From: an uncultured Spartobacteria bacterium
Lineage (GTDB): Bacteria; Verrucomicrobiota; Verrucomicrobiia; Chthoniobacterales; Chthoniobacteraceae
DNA length: 50,768 nucleotides
Reading direction: 5' to 3'
Assembly (NCBI GenBank): GCA_903929475.1
Contig: CAIYUV010000204.1
Span: 1-50,768 of the forward strand
Shown in pieces: positions 15,391 to 24,940 of the stretch. The translations under genes and the position numbers were made by a program. Within the stretch, counting starts at the first letter, position 1; every line of letters starts with the position of its first letter. The notes beneath the pieces are model-generated. The model was given only the letters and a program-made list of their open reading frames with translations. It was not told where the DNA came from and did not search any database.

Positions 15391-15501
15391 TTACATCAAC
15401 CAGCGGAGGATGAGCAGTGCGCCGAGGCCGCCCAGGAAGAGTTCGATGTCCACTTCCAAGCTGAGCCAGTCGAGTTTGCGGAGGAAGGCGGGCTTTTTCA
15501 T
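15391..15501 (-). CDS. 36-residue putative membrane miniprotein
   Basis: A short frame starting with ATG at 15501 and ending TAA at 15391-15393. It encodes MKKPAFLRKLDWLSLEVD followed by a single hydrophobic helix (ELFLGGLGALLILRWLM). The positive N terminus and C-terminal helix look like a real small membrane protein, and codon use matches nearby genes. It lies between the FmdB-like gene and the TIGR02206 gene, all on the same strand. No Shine-Dalgarno is evident, as for many genes in this window. Confidence 0.5.
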   Translation of the reverse strand: MKKPAFLRKLDWLSLEVDIELFLGGLGALLILRWLM

Positions 15502-15567
15502 GGATGCTACTTTAGCATCGCGGGTGCCACGCGATGACGGGCGGAAAAGAAATCTTTTTTCCACAGG

Positions 15568-16233
15568 CTAGGTCTTGCGTCGCCGGCACCACGGCGCAGC
15601 GAGCAGCACGAAGAAAACGAGGCCGGTGAGATTGATTTCGGCGACGTAGAGAAAGCGGGAGTCGGAGAAATAATCGAGCAACGTGTGGGTGCTCGGGCGA
15701 TGTGTGAGAAAGCCGTAGTTGCCACCGGTGATGGCGTTCACAGTGAGGGCGCAGGCGAGGTAAAGTTCGCTCCACAGCATCACACGCATCAGTGCGCCGG
15801 GGCGGGGGCGGAGTTTGTATTCAAACATGAGCCACAGCACTCCTGCGGGAATGCTGGAGTGGATGAGAAGAAAACAGAGCACGCGCAGGCCGTCGTTGAT
15901 CTCGATGGCCGGCGTGAACAGCGCTTGCACGGTGCCTGCGAGTCCCCAAAAATACGCCAGCTCGAACGCGAGCGGGCTGCGCCGTGTGAGCGCAAGCACC
16001 GTGGCGAGCGCGGCCCAGTCGCAGAGTTGCATGGGCAGTGAATCATCCACATCGAGTGTTTCGCCGTGGGCTTTGAGAATGATCGCACCGATGTAGGCGG
16101 CGATGAGCGCTGCGGCGATTCCCCAGCAGATGCCCCGCGCAAGTCGTGGCGATTGCACTTTCCTGCTCAACAGCCACAGCAACGGCGGCGCGAGAAAAGT
16201 CGCGACAATAAAAGCAAGCTGAAGCGGGCGCAT
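15568..16233 (-). CDS. TIGR02206/YwaF-family membrane protein
   Basis: A 221-residue integral membrane protein with about six helices. Family marks are the LPMQLCDWAA segment after helix 2, AYFWGLAGTVQALFTP, and NYGFLTHRPSTHTLLDYF near the C terminus. This matches the TIGR02206 group, whose Bacillus member is YwaF and whose function is not known. Its start follows the DUF1501 gene stop by 6 bases, so the two are likely co-transcribed. Confidence 0.8.
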   Translation of the reverse strand: MRPLQLAFIVATFLAPPLLWLLSRKVQSPRLARGICWGIAAALIAAYIGAIILKAHGETLDVDDSLPMQLCDWAALATVLALTRRSPLAFELAYFWGLAGTVQALFTPAIEINDGLRVLCFLLIHSSIPAGVLWLMFEYKLRPRPGALMRVMLWSELYLACALTVNAITGGNYGFLTHRPSTHTLLDYFSDSRFLYVAEINLTGLVFFVLLAAPWCRRRKT

Positions 16234-16239
16234 GACGCG

Positions 16240-17661
16240 CTACGCCAAAATACCTTTCACCACTTTTCCGAACACATCCGTGAGCCGGTAGTCGCGTCCC
16301 TGCGTGCGGAAAATCAACTTCGTGTGATCAATGCCGAGGAGGTGCAGCATCGTGGCGTGCAGGTCGTGGACATGGACGACGTCCTTCACGGCCTTGTAGC
16401 CGAATTCATCTGTCTCGCCCCACTGGACGCCGCCTTTGATTCCACCGCCTGCGAGCCATGTGGAAAAACCGAGGATGTGGTGGTCGCGACCGTTGCCGCC
16501 CTGAGACATCGGCGTGCGGCCAAATTCACCCGCCCACACGATCAGCGTGTCATCAAACATCCCGCGCTGTTTCAAATCGGTGATGAGCGCCATGCACGCG
16601 CGGTCAATTTCCTCGGCCTTGAGCTTGATGCCGTCTTTCACGCCACCGTGGTGATCCCAGTCTTTGTGATAGAGCTGGATGAAACGCACGCCGCGCTCGG
16701 CGAGACGGCGGGCGAGCAGGCAGTTCGATGCGAAGGAACCGTCGCCGGGTTTGCAGCCGTAGAGTTCGAGCGTTTCTGGCGATTCTTTCGACATATCCAC
16801 GAGTTCCGGCACGCTGCTCTGCATTTTAAAAGCCATCTCGTATTGTGAAATACGCGTGGCGATTTCCGGATCGTCCACAGTGCTGTTGAACTGCGTGTTC
16901 AGCGCGTTGACCGTGTTCACAACATCATTCTGCATCTCACTCGAAACGCCGGGAGGATTGCTCAGATAAAGCACCGGGTCGCCCTTGCCGCGCAGATGCA
17001 CGCCCTGAAATTTGCTCGGCAAAAACCCCGCGCTCCACTGCCGCGCCGCGATGGGTTGGTTTTGCCCGCCCTTGCCGAGCGAGGTGAGCACGACGAAGCC
17101 TGGCAGATTTTCCGCCTCGCTGCCGAGGCCGTAAGTCGCCCACGCGCCCATGCTCGGACGACCGGGGATCGTGCTGCCGGTGTTGAAAAAACAATGCGCC
17201 GGATCGTGGTTGATCGCGTCGGTCTGCATCGAGCGCACGATGCAGATGTCGTCCACCACGCTGCCGATGTGTGGAAACAGCTCACAAATCTCCGCCCCGC
17301 TCTTACCGAATTTTTTGAAACCCCACTGCGGCCCGAAGCATTTCAGTTGCTGCCCCTGAAGCTGGGCGAGCTGCTGCCCCTTGGTGAGCGAATCCGGCAT
17401 CGGCTTGTTGTGATTTTCCGCCAGCACCGGCTTCGGATCGAAAGTCTCCAAGTGCGAAGGCCCGCCCGCCATCGTGAGCCAGATCACGCGCTTCGCCTTC
17501 GGCGCGAAATGCAACGGGTTTACCACGCCGCGCCATTTTTTTTCCTGCGCCGCCATCGCCTGCGGCAGCAACGAGGGGTTCAGCAACGAAGCCAAGGCAA
17601 GCGCGCCAGTCCCGCGAGCGGAGTGGCCAAGAAAAGTGCGGCGTGTGAGATGATCAAACAT
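16240..17661 (-). CDS. DUF1501 Tat-exported protein
   Basis: A 473-residue protein of the DUF1501 family, which has a sulfatase/alkaline-phosphatase-like fold. The N terminus is a Tat signal (RRTFLGHSARGTGALALAS). Family blocks seen are KRVIWLTMAGGPSHLETFDPKP, WATYGLGSE, LLARRLAERGVRF, and GEFGRTPMSQGGNGRDHH near the end. In Planctomycetes and Verrucomicrobia these genes normally pair with a DUF1549/DUF1553 (PSD1) cytochrome-type gene; none is adjacent. The substrate is unknown. Confidence 0.93.
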   Translation of the reverse strand: MFDHLTRRTFLGHSARGTGALALASLLNPSLLPQAMAAQEKKWRGVVNPLHFAPKAKRVIWLTMAGGPSHLETFDPKPVLAENHNKPMPDSLTKGQQLAQLQGQQLKCFGPQWGFKKFGKSGAEICELFPHIGSVVDDICIVRSMQTDAINHDPAHCFFNTGSTIPGRPSMGAWATYGLGSEAENLPGFVVLTSLGKGGQNQPIAARQWSAGFLPSKFQGVHLRGKGDPVLYLSNPPGVSSEMQNDVVNTVNALNTQFNSTVDDPEIATRISQYEMAFKMQSSVPELVDMSKESPETLELYGCKPGDGSFASNCLLARRLAERGVRFIQLYHKDWDHHGGVKDGIKLKAEEIDRACMALITDLKQRGMFDDTLIVWAGEFGRTPMSQGGNGRDHHILGFSTWLAGGGIKGGVQWGETDEFGYKAVKDVVHVHDLHATMLHLLGIDHTKLIFRTQGRDYRLTDVFGKVVKGILA

Positions 17662-17722
17662 TGCGGGATGATAAAGCAGATTAGGCGGGTTGGCTTTGGA
17701 ATAATTTCACCCTGCGCCAGAA

Positions 17723-18142
17723 TCAATCCAGCCAGTTCTCATGTTTTAGTCCGGGCACATGGGCGAAGTCTGCGGTGTTGCGTGTCAGCAACGTCGCGTC
17801 GTGAGCCATCGCGATGGATGCGATTTTCAAATCCATCGTCCCGCAGCGCACACGGAGCCTGTGATGATAAGCGAACAGTTTCGCGCTGTCTGTATCCCAA
17901 GGGAGAATCGTGAACCCGGCGAGAAATTCGATGCGGCTCACAAAATCCGAGTAGCCGACGATTTGTTTTGCCGCGTCACCTTCCCGGTGAATGGCCGCGA
18001 GCAAGCCCTTCATTTGTTCTTCGCAATTCACCGCCGTGGTCACGACATCCCTGCCTGAATTCACGAGCCTTTCTTTCAGCCTGCGGCTCAATGCGGATGA
18101 GTATCCCAAAGCCGTCAGATGGTCGGTATCGAGGACGAGCAC
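17723..18142 (-). CDS. PIN-domain ribonuclease toxin (VapC-like)
   Basis: A 139-residue PIN-domain protein. Acidic metal-binding residues are visible in MLVLDTDHLTAL (D5, D7), in the TTAVNCEEQMKG segment, in CGTMDLKIASIA, and near the end in LTRNTADFAHVPG. PIN toxins of type II systems cut RNA, often initiator tRNA, when their antitoxin is lost. The gene starts 6 bases after the stop of a small coiled-coil protein gene, the probable antitoxin. Confidence 0.88.
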   Translation of the reverse strand: MLVLDTDHLTALGYSSALSRRLKERLVNSGRDVVTTAVNCEEQMKGLLAAIHREGDAAKQIVGYSDFVSRIEFLAGFTILPWDTDSAKLFAYHHRLRVRCGTMDLKIASIAMAHDATLLTRNTADFAHVPGLKHENWLD

Positions 18143-18148
18143 GCTGTG

Positions 18149-18343
18149 TTACTTTTTCCGGTTTTGTTCCTTGCGAAACTCCCGGCCCAACCGATCCGCT
18201 TCGATGGCAAACTTTGTTTTTTTGAGACGGCCCGCTATGTTTTGCCAGTCCGTCTTTATCGCACCCGTATTAACGACGATCGTGGAGAGAGTGGCCAACT
18301 GCTTCTCCAGTGTTTCGACCCTCTGCTCGATGGTGTTCTTCAT
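18149..18343 (-). CDS. Probable coiled-coil antitoxin of the PIN toxin
   Basis: A 64-residue protein with an N-terminal coiled coil (KNTIEQRVETLEKQLATLS) and a basic C-terminal helix (DRLGREFRKEQNRKK). It lies directly upstream of the PIN gene with a 6-base gap, the usual antitoxin place. No standard DNA-binding fold (AbrB, Phd, RHH) is visible, so autoregulation by it is uncertain. Short coiled-coil partners of PIN toxins with a C-terminal REF/REYR-like helix occur in related phyla; that comparison is from memory and not verified here. Confidence 0.55.
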   Translation of the reverse strand: MKNTIEQRVETLEKQLATLSTIVVNTGAIKTDWQNIAGRLKKTKFAIEADRLGREFRKEQNRKK

Positions 18344-18537
18344 GTGCCAACGATGCCTGAGTCATCGCAGTTCGTCAAACGGAGAACCCAAACGAACCTC
18401 GCGCGCCTCGAAAGGAAGCAGCATAATGAACCAACTCATTGTCGCGTTCAGAAATGCAACCGGGGCACGACACCGCACCTCTTTTTCCAGCGGATGCACT
18501 TTGCCTTTGGCGGGAAATGGATTAACCACAGACCCAC

Positions 18538-19338
18538 ATGCGCTACATCGAACCACACGGACACATGGTTTCCCGGACGACTGACGACTATCAGGCGATG
18601 GTCACGGCGGGGTGTCTGGCTGTTTGCGAGCCGGCGTTTTGGGCGGGCTTTGACCGGAGCGGGGTGCAGGGTTTTTACGACTATTTTTGCCAGCTTACGG
18701 ACTATGAGCCGAAGCGCGCGGCGAAGTTCGGGCTGCCGCATTATTCGTGGCTTTGCATCAATCCGAAGGAGAGCGAGGACATGGGTTTGGCGAAGGAGGT
18801 TATCTCGATCATCCCGGAGTTTCTGGATCGGCCAAACGTGCTTGGCATCGGCGAAATCGGGCTGAATAAAAACACGCGCAATGAACTGAAGGTGCTCGAA
18901 TGGCACGTGGATCTCGCGGCGCGAAACGACCAGCTCATCCTCGTCCACACGCCGCATCTGGAGGACAAGCTCAAGGGCACGCGGCTGATTCTCGATGTGA
19001 TTCAGTCTGACAAACGCATCCAGCCGGAGCGTGTGATTATTGATCATGTCGAGGAACACACCGTGAAGATGGTGCTCGATACGGGGATGTGGGCGGGCAT
19101 GACGCTCTACCCGGAGAGCAAGTGCACGCCGGCGCGGGCGATTGATATTTTGGAAAACTACGGCACCGAGCGCATCTGGATGAATTCGGCGTGCGACTGG
19201 GGAATCAGCGTGCCGCTCGCCGTGCCGAGGACGGCGCTGGAGATGCGCAAGCGCGGCTGGCTGGCGGAGAAAATTGACGCAGTCATCTACGGAAACCCGC
19301 AACGATTTATGAGGCAAAGTCCGCGCTTCAAGCTGTGA
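18538..19338 (+). CDS. TatD-family metal-dependent hydrolase (EboB-like)
   Basis: A 266-residue TIM-barrel amidohydrolase of the TatD superfamily. It has the HxH-type metal motif near the N terminus (EPHGHMVSR, H7 and H9), a Glu in VLGIGEIGLN, His in LVHTPHLE and IIDHVEEH, and Asp in NSACDWGIS. The sequence looks closest to the TatD-like proteins of ebo clusters, in which the hydrolase accompanies UbiA-, cyclase- and TIM-barrel genes; none of these is next to it, so the assignment is tentative. It may be the first gene of a plus-strand run with the PBP2 and M16 genes. Confidence 0.8.
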   Translation: MRYIEPHGHMVSRTTDDYQAMVTAGCLAVCEPAFWAGFDRSGVQGFYDYFCQLTDYEPKRAAKFGLPHYSWLCINPKESEDMGLAKEVISIIPEFLDRPNVLGIGEIGLNKNTRNELKVLEWHVDLAARNDQLILVHTPHLEDKLKGTRLILDVIQSDKRIQPERVIIDHVEEHTVKMVLDTGMWAGMTLYPESKCTPARAIDILENYGTERIWMNSACDWGISVPLAVPRTALEMRKRGWLAEKIDAVIYGNPQRFMRQSPRFKL

Positions 19339-19366
19339 GCGGGATGCTGCATAGTCACGACCAACA

Positions 19367-21502
19367 ATGATCGTCCGCCTCGCCATCACCGTCTGCATTT
19401 TCGCCGCGCCGCTGCTCGCACAGCAGCCATCGGCAATCAGCAGTGTAAAACGTCCGAATGCGGAGCCGGAGATTCCGCGCGCGGTGCCGGTTCACACTGC
19501 GCCGCGTGCGTTGGTAATGCCGGAAAAGGTGCCGCTCATCAGTGCGCCTGCGTCGTCTCCATCGGCGATTAAGCCAACGCCGGTTCCCGCTGCGCCGGCG
19601 GTGCCTGCCGCGCCTGCCGTTGCACATCCTTCGCCCCCCGCGACTCCGCCACCCGTGCAGCCTGCGCCGACGGCGTTTGACGTGGAGCCGAGTTGGGAGA
19701 CCCAGAAACTCGCGCGGACTTACGTTTTCAGCATCCCGGCACCGCGCGGGATGATCACGGATCGCAATGGCGTGCCGCTGGCGCAGACGCGCGTCGTGCA
19801 AAATCTCGCCATCCAATTTCCCACGCCGCCGCAGTTCACCGACGCGGAGGCGAGCCGCTACATTTACGAGCAGGTCGCGCGCGCACGCGGCATCACGCGG
19901 CGCGACATCACGGTGGATGCGGACAAGGCGCTGAAGCATTACAAAAACCGCGGCATCATGCCGCTGGTCATTGCGCAAAATTTGAAGCCCGCCGAAATCG
20001 AGGCGGTGAAGCAGGCGAGCGCGGCTGGCATTGTTCTCCAGCAAATTTACCAGCGCTATTACCCGCAGGGTGCGACGGCGGGACACATCATCGGCTACGT
20101 GGGCAGGCAGGGCACATATTCGACCGGCGTCGTGGAAAACAGCGAACTACTCTGGCCTGGCAGCGAAGGCCGCGAGGGGCTGGAAAAAACTTTCAACGAA
20201 CAACTCACCGGCAAGAACGGCGTGATGGCCGTGTCGTTCGATGCGCAGGGGCGCAAGTCCTCGGAGAAAGTCGTCGAGCCGCCGACGCCGGGGCAGAACG
20301 TCGTGACGACGATTGATCTGAACATCCAGCACGTCGTCGAGCGTTCGCTCGTGGATGCAAAGAGGCCGAGCGCGATGGTGGTGATGGATCCGAACAGCGG
20401 CGAGATCCTCGCGATGGCTTCGATGCCTTGCTACAACCCGAACGATTTCATCCCGAACATCTCCATCGAGGAGTTTGACAAGCTGAACAACGATCCCGCG
20501 CACCCGCTCATCCCGCGTGCATTCCGTGCGTCCTATCCGCCGGGTTCCACGTTCAAAATCATCACCGGTCTTGCCGCCTTGAACGAAGGGCTCGTGGATC
20601 CGGAAGACGCTTTCGGCGGAGAGTCGGTCATCGAGATCGGCGGCATCAAATTCCGCAACTGGAAAAAGTCCGACGTGGGGCCGCTCAATTTCGTCGAGGC
20701 GCTCACGCAGAGCTGCAACACCTACTTTTACAAAATGGGACTCAAGGCCGGCTACAAACCCATCATCGAATACGCGCAGCGCCTCGGCCTCGGTGCGAAA
20801 ACGGGAATCCCTCTTGCCTCCGAGGACGACGGCAATTTGATGACCAGCGACTACATGATGAAGCGCTATAAACGCCGCGTTATGCCCGGCGACATCGCGA
20901 ACATGAGCATCGGACAGGGCGACACGCTCGTCACGCCGCTCCAACTCACCGGCGCGGTCGCGACGGTCGCGAACGGCGGCACCGTCTACCAGCCGCGCCT
21001 CGTTTTGCAGGTGCAGGACGTGGATGGAAAAGTGAAGTTCGGATACGAAGTGCGTGTGCGGGATCAGATCGAAATAGACAAGGACACACTCAAGGCACTG
21101 CGCGAGGGATTGCTCGGCGTCGTCAATGGCGGCAACGGCACCGCGCATCAGGCGCAGGCACCGGGATTCAAAGTTGCGGGCAAAACCGGCACCGCGCAGT
21201 GGGGCACGGGCAAAAACGAAAAAGTCGCCGCGTGGTTCACCGGTTACGCGCCGGCGGACAAGCCGCAGTTTGCATTCACCTCGCTCTACGAAGGCGCCGC
21301 CGGAAACAACGACGTGCATGGCGGCACATACTCCGCCCCCATCGTCGTTCGCGTGCTCAAGCAAATCCTCAAAGCCGAGCCGAAGGAAAAGAAAGGCGGC
21401 CTGCGCAAAAAGAAACCCGTGGATGAAGACGAGGAAGTGCAGGACGACCCGCCGCCACGCGCCCGCCCTGTGAAGCGCCCGCCAGAGGAAGTGGTGCAAT
21501 AA
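19367..21502 (+). CDS. mrdA: Penicillin-binding protein 2 (peptidoglycan transpeptidase)
   Basis: A 711-residue class B PBP for cell-elongation crosslinking. A dimerisation domain (RGMITDRNGVPLAQ; PAPRG) precedes the transpeptidase domain with YPPGSTFKIITG (SxxK Ser), QSCNTYFYKMG (SxN) and VAGKTGTAQWG (KTG). The N-terminal 23 residues look like a cleavable signal peptide (PLLAQQ) and are followed by a Pro/Ala-rich linker up to residue 105. The usual N-terminal anchor is less obvious. The C terminus carries a charged, Pro-rich tail (KKKPVDEDEE). No mreBCD or rodA lies next to it. It starts 28 bases after the TatD-like gene. Confidence 0.9.
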   Translation: MIVRLAITVCIFAAPLLAQQPSAISSVKRPNAEPEIPRAVPVHTAPRALVMPEKVPLISAPASSPSAIKPTPVPAAPAVPAAPAVAHPSPPATPPPVQPAPTAFDVEPSWETQKLARTYVFSIPAPRGMITDRNGVPLAQTRVVQNLAIQFPTPPQFTDAEASRYIYEQVARARGITRRDITVDADKALKHYKNRGIMPLVIAQNLKPAEIEAVKQASAAGIVLQQIYQRYYPQGATAGHIIGYVGRQGTYSTGVVENSELLWPGSEGREGLEKTFNEQLTGKNGVMAVSFDAQGRKSSEKVVEPPTPGQNVVTTIDLNIQHVVERSLVDAKRPSAMVVMDPNSGEILAMASMPCYNPNDFIPNISIEEFDKLNNDPAHPLIPRAFRASYPPGSTFKIITGLAALNEGLVDPEDAFGGESVIEIGGIKFRNWKKSDVGPLNFVEALTQSCNTYFYKMGLKAGYKPIIEYAQRLGLGAKTGIPLASEDDGNLMTSDYMMKRYKRRVMPGDIANMSIGQGDTLVTPLQLTGAVATVANGGTVYQPRLVLQVQDVDGKVKFGYEVRVRDQIEIDKDTLKALREGLLGVVNGGNGTAHQAQAPGFKVAGKTGTAQWGTGKNEKVAAWFTGYAPADKPQFAFTSLYEGAAGNNDVHGGTYSAPIVVRVLKQILKAEPKEKKGGLRKKKPVDEDEEVQDDPPPRARPVKRPPEEVVQ

Positions 21503-21611
21503 TTCACCCTCCATACAGAGCGAAGCCGATTTCCAATAAGAAATGGCCCGCGTCTGGCTTGCGCTATTGCGAGATGTGAGCATCTTCACCCGCTCGCCTT
21601 ACAGCCCACTG

Positions 21612-22877
21612 ATGGAATTGCCATATAAAGTCACCCGCCTGTCCAATGGCGCCAACGTCGCCACCGTGCAGATGCCGCATATGCGCAGCGTGAGCGTGGG
21701 AGTGTGGACGGGAGTCGGCGGACGGCATGAGCACGAAAAGGAAACCGGCGTGTCGCACTTTCTGGAACATTTGCTTTTCAAAGGAACGAAGCGCCGCAAT
21801 GCGAAACAGATCACCGCAGCGGTCGAGGGCGTCGGCGGTTATCTGAATGCCTTCACCACGGAGGATCACACCTGCTATTATGCAAAGGCAGGTGCGCCGC
21901 ATTTCGCACGGCTGTGCGATGTGCTCGGCGACATGTATCGCGGCTCCACTTTCCCCGCCGCCGAGATCGAGCGCGAGCGCGAGGTCATCCGCGAGGAAAT
22001 CATGATGTATCGCGACCAGCCCGCGCAGCACGTGCAGGAGTTGCTCACCGCCACGCTTTGGAAAAAACACCCGCTCGGTCGTCCGCTCACCGGCACGGTC
22101 GAGACGGTCTCGCATTTGAATCGCCCGCGCATCGCCGCGTTTCACCGCGAGCATTATTGCGGCGCGAACACCGTCGTCACCGTCGCTGGTCGCTTTTCAC
22201 ACGACGAAGTGCTCGCCGAGGTGAGCCCGTGGCTGTCGCGTCTCCCTCGCGGGCGGCGTCCGCGTTTCGTGCGCAGCCCGCGCGTGCCGGGCAGGCCGAG
22301 CGTCTCACTGCACACGCACGACACCGAGCAGATGCACCTCGCGATGGGCTTCCATGCTTGGGGACGGAGCGACGAGCGCAGATTCGCGCTGAAGCTGCTC
22401 AGCGTCATCCTCGGCGAAAACATGAGCTCGCGCCTTTTCCAAAAACTCCGCGAGCGCCTCGGCTATTGCTACTCAGTCACCAGCGGCATGGTGACGCTCG
22501 AAGACACCGGCGCGCTGCACATCGCCGCCGGCCTCGACCCCGCGAAACTCGAACGCGCCGTCCGCCTCATCATGCGCGAACTCGATGCGCTCTCCAGCCG
22601 CGGTCCCACACGCGCCGAGTTGAAGATGGCGCAGGACTACACCATCGGCCAGACGCTCATGGGCCTCGAAAGCACCAGCAACCAAATCATGTGGATGGGC
22701 GAAAGCCTGCTCGGTTTCGGCAAGGTCCTTTGCCCTGCGGAAATTGAGCGCAGCATCCTCGCCGTCACGCCCGCCGACGTGCAGTCCGTCGCCCGTGCGT
22801 GCGTGCAGCGCGGCAGGCTCGGCATCGCCGTCGTCGGCCCGCTCAAGGATGCGGAGAAAATCAAAAGCTGGCTGTAG
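21612..22877 (+). CDS. M16-family zinc metallopeptidase (processing-peptidase-like)
   Basis: A 421-residue peptidase of the M16 (PitrILysin/MPP) family. The inverted zinc motif HFLEH lies at residues 49-53 of the start used here, with a downstream catalytic-zone Glu in EIEREREVIREEI. The second half (for example GRLGIAVVGPL) resembles the paired non-catalytic domain. The start at 21612 (MELPYKVTRL) matches family members; an ATG 69 bases upstream would add unrelated residues. In bacteria such peptidases often process signal-peptide or pqq/redox peptides, but the substrate here is unknown. No partner M16 gene is adjacent. Confidence 0.9.
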   Translation: MELPYKVTRLSNGANVATVQMPHMRSVSVGVWTGVGGRHEHEKETGVSHFLEHLLFKGTKRRNAKQITAAVEGVGGYLNAFTTEDHTCYYAKAGAPHFARLCDVLGDMYRGSTFPAAEIEREREVIREEIMMYRDQPAQHVQELLTATLWKKHPLGRPLTGTVETVSHLNRPRIAAFHREHYCGANTVVTVAGRFSHDEVLAEVSPWLSRLPRGRRPRFVRSPRVPGRPSVSLHTHDTEQMHLAMGFHAWGRSDERRFALKLLSVILGENMSSRLFQKLRERLGYCYSVTSGMVTLEDTGALHIAAGLDPAKLERAVRLIMRELDALSSRGPTRAELKMAQDYTIGQTLMGLESTSNQIMWMGESLLGFGKVLCPAEIERSILAVTPADVQSVARACVQRGRLGIAVVGPLKDAEKIKSWL

Positions 22878-22948
22878 TGCCAAACCGCCATCGGCGTTTA
22901 TCACTACCGGGAGGTTTCTGATATCTGAAACACTATATTTGATGCAAG

Positions 22949-24940
22949 CTACGCTAGTGACTTTGCAGCATCCACGACGGACTGCGCGGTCATGCCTAGG
23001 ATTTCCATGACTTTGTTGCCGGGGGCGCTGATGCCGAAACGATCTATGCCGATCACCTTGCCGTCGAGGCCCACGTATTTCCACCACAGTGCAGAGACGC
23101 CTGCCTCAATCGCGACGCGCTTGCGGCACGAAGGTGGGAGCACTTCGTCGCGGTAGCTCTGCGGCTGTTGGTCGAAACGGTAGAAGCTCGGGATACTGAC
23201 TACGCGGACGCCTTCACCGAGGGTTTTGGCAGCGGCGACGGCGTGCTGCACTTCGCTGCCGGCAGCGAGGAGGATCGTTTTCAAAGCACCGGTTTCATTC
23301 ACCAAAATGTAGCCGCCTTTGAACACACCTTCGCGGCGGGTCTGCACGCTGGCTTCGTTGAGCATCGGCACGACCTGACGCGTGAGCGCGAGGAGCGTCG
23401 GGCCGTTGTTGCGAGCGAGCGCGGCGGCGAAGGCACCGGCGGTTTCCTCGGGATCGGCGGGGCGGATGACGTCGAGATTCGGAATGACGCGCAGGCCGCT
23501 GACAGTTTCCACTGGTTGATGCGTTGGGCCGTCTTCGCCGACACCGACGCTGTCGTGCGTGAAAATATAGATCGTGCCGAGTCCGCTGAGCGCTGCGAGA
23601 CGGATGCTGCCGCGGCAGTAGTCGGCGAATACGAGGAATGTCGCGCCGCTCGCGCGGAAGATGCCGTCGTAGGCGATGCCGTTCATGATGCCGCACATGC
23701 CGTGCTCGCGAATGCCGAAGCGGATGTTGCGACCACTCCAGTTCGCTGGTGTGAAGTCCTTGCTCGAATTGATGTAGTTCAGCGTGGAGCCGTAAAGGTC
23801 GGCACTGCCGCCGATGAGATTCGGAACTGCGTCGGCGACGGGCTGGAGCACATCGCTGCCCGCTTTGCGCGTGGCGATCTTAGCATCGGTTGGGAACGCT
23901 GGAATTTTGGCGAGCAAATCAGCCGGAACCTCACCACTCAGAGAGGTGGCGAGTTCCTTCGCGAGCGCTGGGTTTGCGGTCTGCCACGCGGTGAATGTCG
24001 TCTTCCACGCGTCGTATTTCGCGGCGAGCGACTTCGCGTGCCCGGCGAAAAATGCGCGCGTCTCCGCGCTCACGAAGAAGTGTTCGCTCTCCGGCAGACC
24101 GAGTGCCTTGCGCGCGCCTTCGATGAATTTCGCGCCACCCTCGCCGTGTGCCTTCGCGGTTCCGGCGACTTCGGGGATGCCTTTTCCGATGAGCGTCTTT
24201 GCGATGATGAGTTGCGGTTTTCCCGTGGCTGCCTTCGCTTTTTCGAATGCTGCGAGGAACGCCGCCATGTCGTGACCATCCACTGTTTGCACATTCCACT
24301 CGATGGCCTCGAAACGCTTCGCCGCATCCTCGCTTTGCGAGGCGTTTGCCATCGCGTCGAGCGTCACGTCGTTGGAATCGTAAATCAGAATCAGATTATC
24401 GAGCTTGTAGTGTCCGGCAAACCCCGCCGCCTCCATCGCCACGCCTTCCTGCATACAACCATCGCCCGCGAGAGCGACGATGTGGTTATCGAGAATCGTA
24501 TGCGCACTCGTATTGAATTTCGCCGCCGCCATTTTCTGCGAAACAGCGTAGCCGACCGCGTTGCTGATCCCCTGCCCCAGCGGCCCGGTCGTCGCTTCGA
24601 CTCCAGCAGTCTCGTGAAATTCCGGATGTCCCGGCGTGCGCGAATGGAGGACGCGGAATTTTTTCACCTGCTCATGATCCACGCTCGCGTAGCCGCTGAG
24701 ATGCAGCCAGCCGTAGAGGAACATCGAGCCATGTCCGGCGCTGAGGATGAAGCGGTCGCGGTTCAGCCACTTCGGGTCGGCGGGATTATGCGAAAGCGCG
24801 TGACCGTAAAGCACCGCGCCAATTTCCGCACAGCCGAGCGGCAGGCCCAGATGGCCGGAGTTGCAGGCGTGGACGGCGTCCATGGCGAGCCCGCGTGCTT
24901 CATTGGCGGCGCGGGAGAGAGCGGTGGTGTTGAGATTCAT
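22949..24940 (-). CDS. tkt: Transketolase
   Basis: A 663-residue thiamine-diphosphate enzyme of the pentose phosphate pathway. Family blocks are SGHLGLPLG near residue 28, the TPP motif around [24 protein letters not shown], and the second-domain catalytic Glu in GIREHGMCG. Its start is set at [10 protein letters not shown] (24940), since upstream codons overlap the tRNA-Asn and carry no family similarity. The plus-strand M16 gene ends 71 bases before its stop, so the two converge. It is probably monocistronic. Confidence 0.97.
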   Translation of the reverse strand: MNLNTTALSRAANEARGLAMDAVHACNSGHLGLPLGCAEIGAVLYGHALSHNPADPKWLNRDRFILSAGHGSMFLYGWLHLSGYASVDHEQVKKFRVLHSRTPGHPEFHETAGVEATTGPLGQGISNAVGYAVSQKMAAAKFNTSAHTILDNHIVALAGDGCMQEGVAMEAAGFAGHYKLDNLILIYDSNDVTLDAMANASQSEDAAKRFEAIEWNVQTVDGHDMAAFLAAFEKAKAATGKPQLIIAKTLIGKGIPEVAGTAKAHGEGGAKFIEGARKALGLPESEHFFVSAETRAFFAGHAKSLAAKYDAWKTTFTAWQTANPALAKELATSLSGEVPADLLAKIPAFPTDAKIATRKAGSDVLQPVADAVPNLIGGSADLYGSTLNYINSSKDFTPANWSGRNIRFGIREHGMCGIMNGIAYDGIFRASGATFLVFADYCRGSIRLAALSGLGTIYIFTHDSVGVGEDGPTHQPVETVSGLRVIPNLDVIRPADPEETAGAFAAALARNNGPTLLALTRQVVPMLNEASVQTRREGVFKGGYILVNETGALKTILLAAGSEVQHAVAAAKTLGEGVRVVSIPSFYRFDQQPQSYRDEVLPPSCRKRVAIEAGVSALWWKYVGLDGKVIGIDRFGISAPGNKVMEILGMTAQSVVDAAKSLA

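Noticed and set aside
18362-18556. 64-codon minus frame with MVRCSACGSVV
   Set aside because: It overlaps the TatD-like start, has no support beyond two Cys, and looks like chance.
22912-22940. Terminator between the M16 and transketolase genes
   Set aside because: The GTTTC/GAAAC inverted repeat has only a 5-base weak stem and no T-run on either side.
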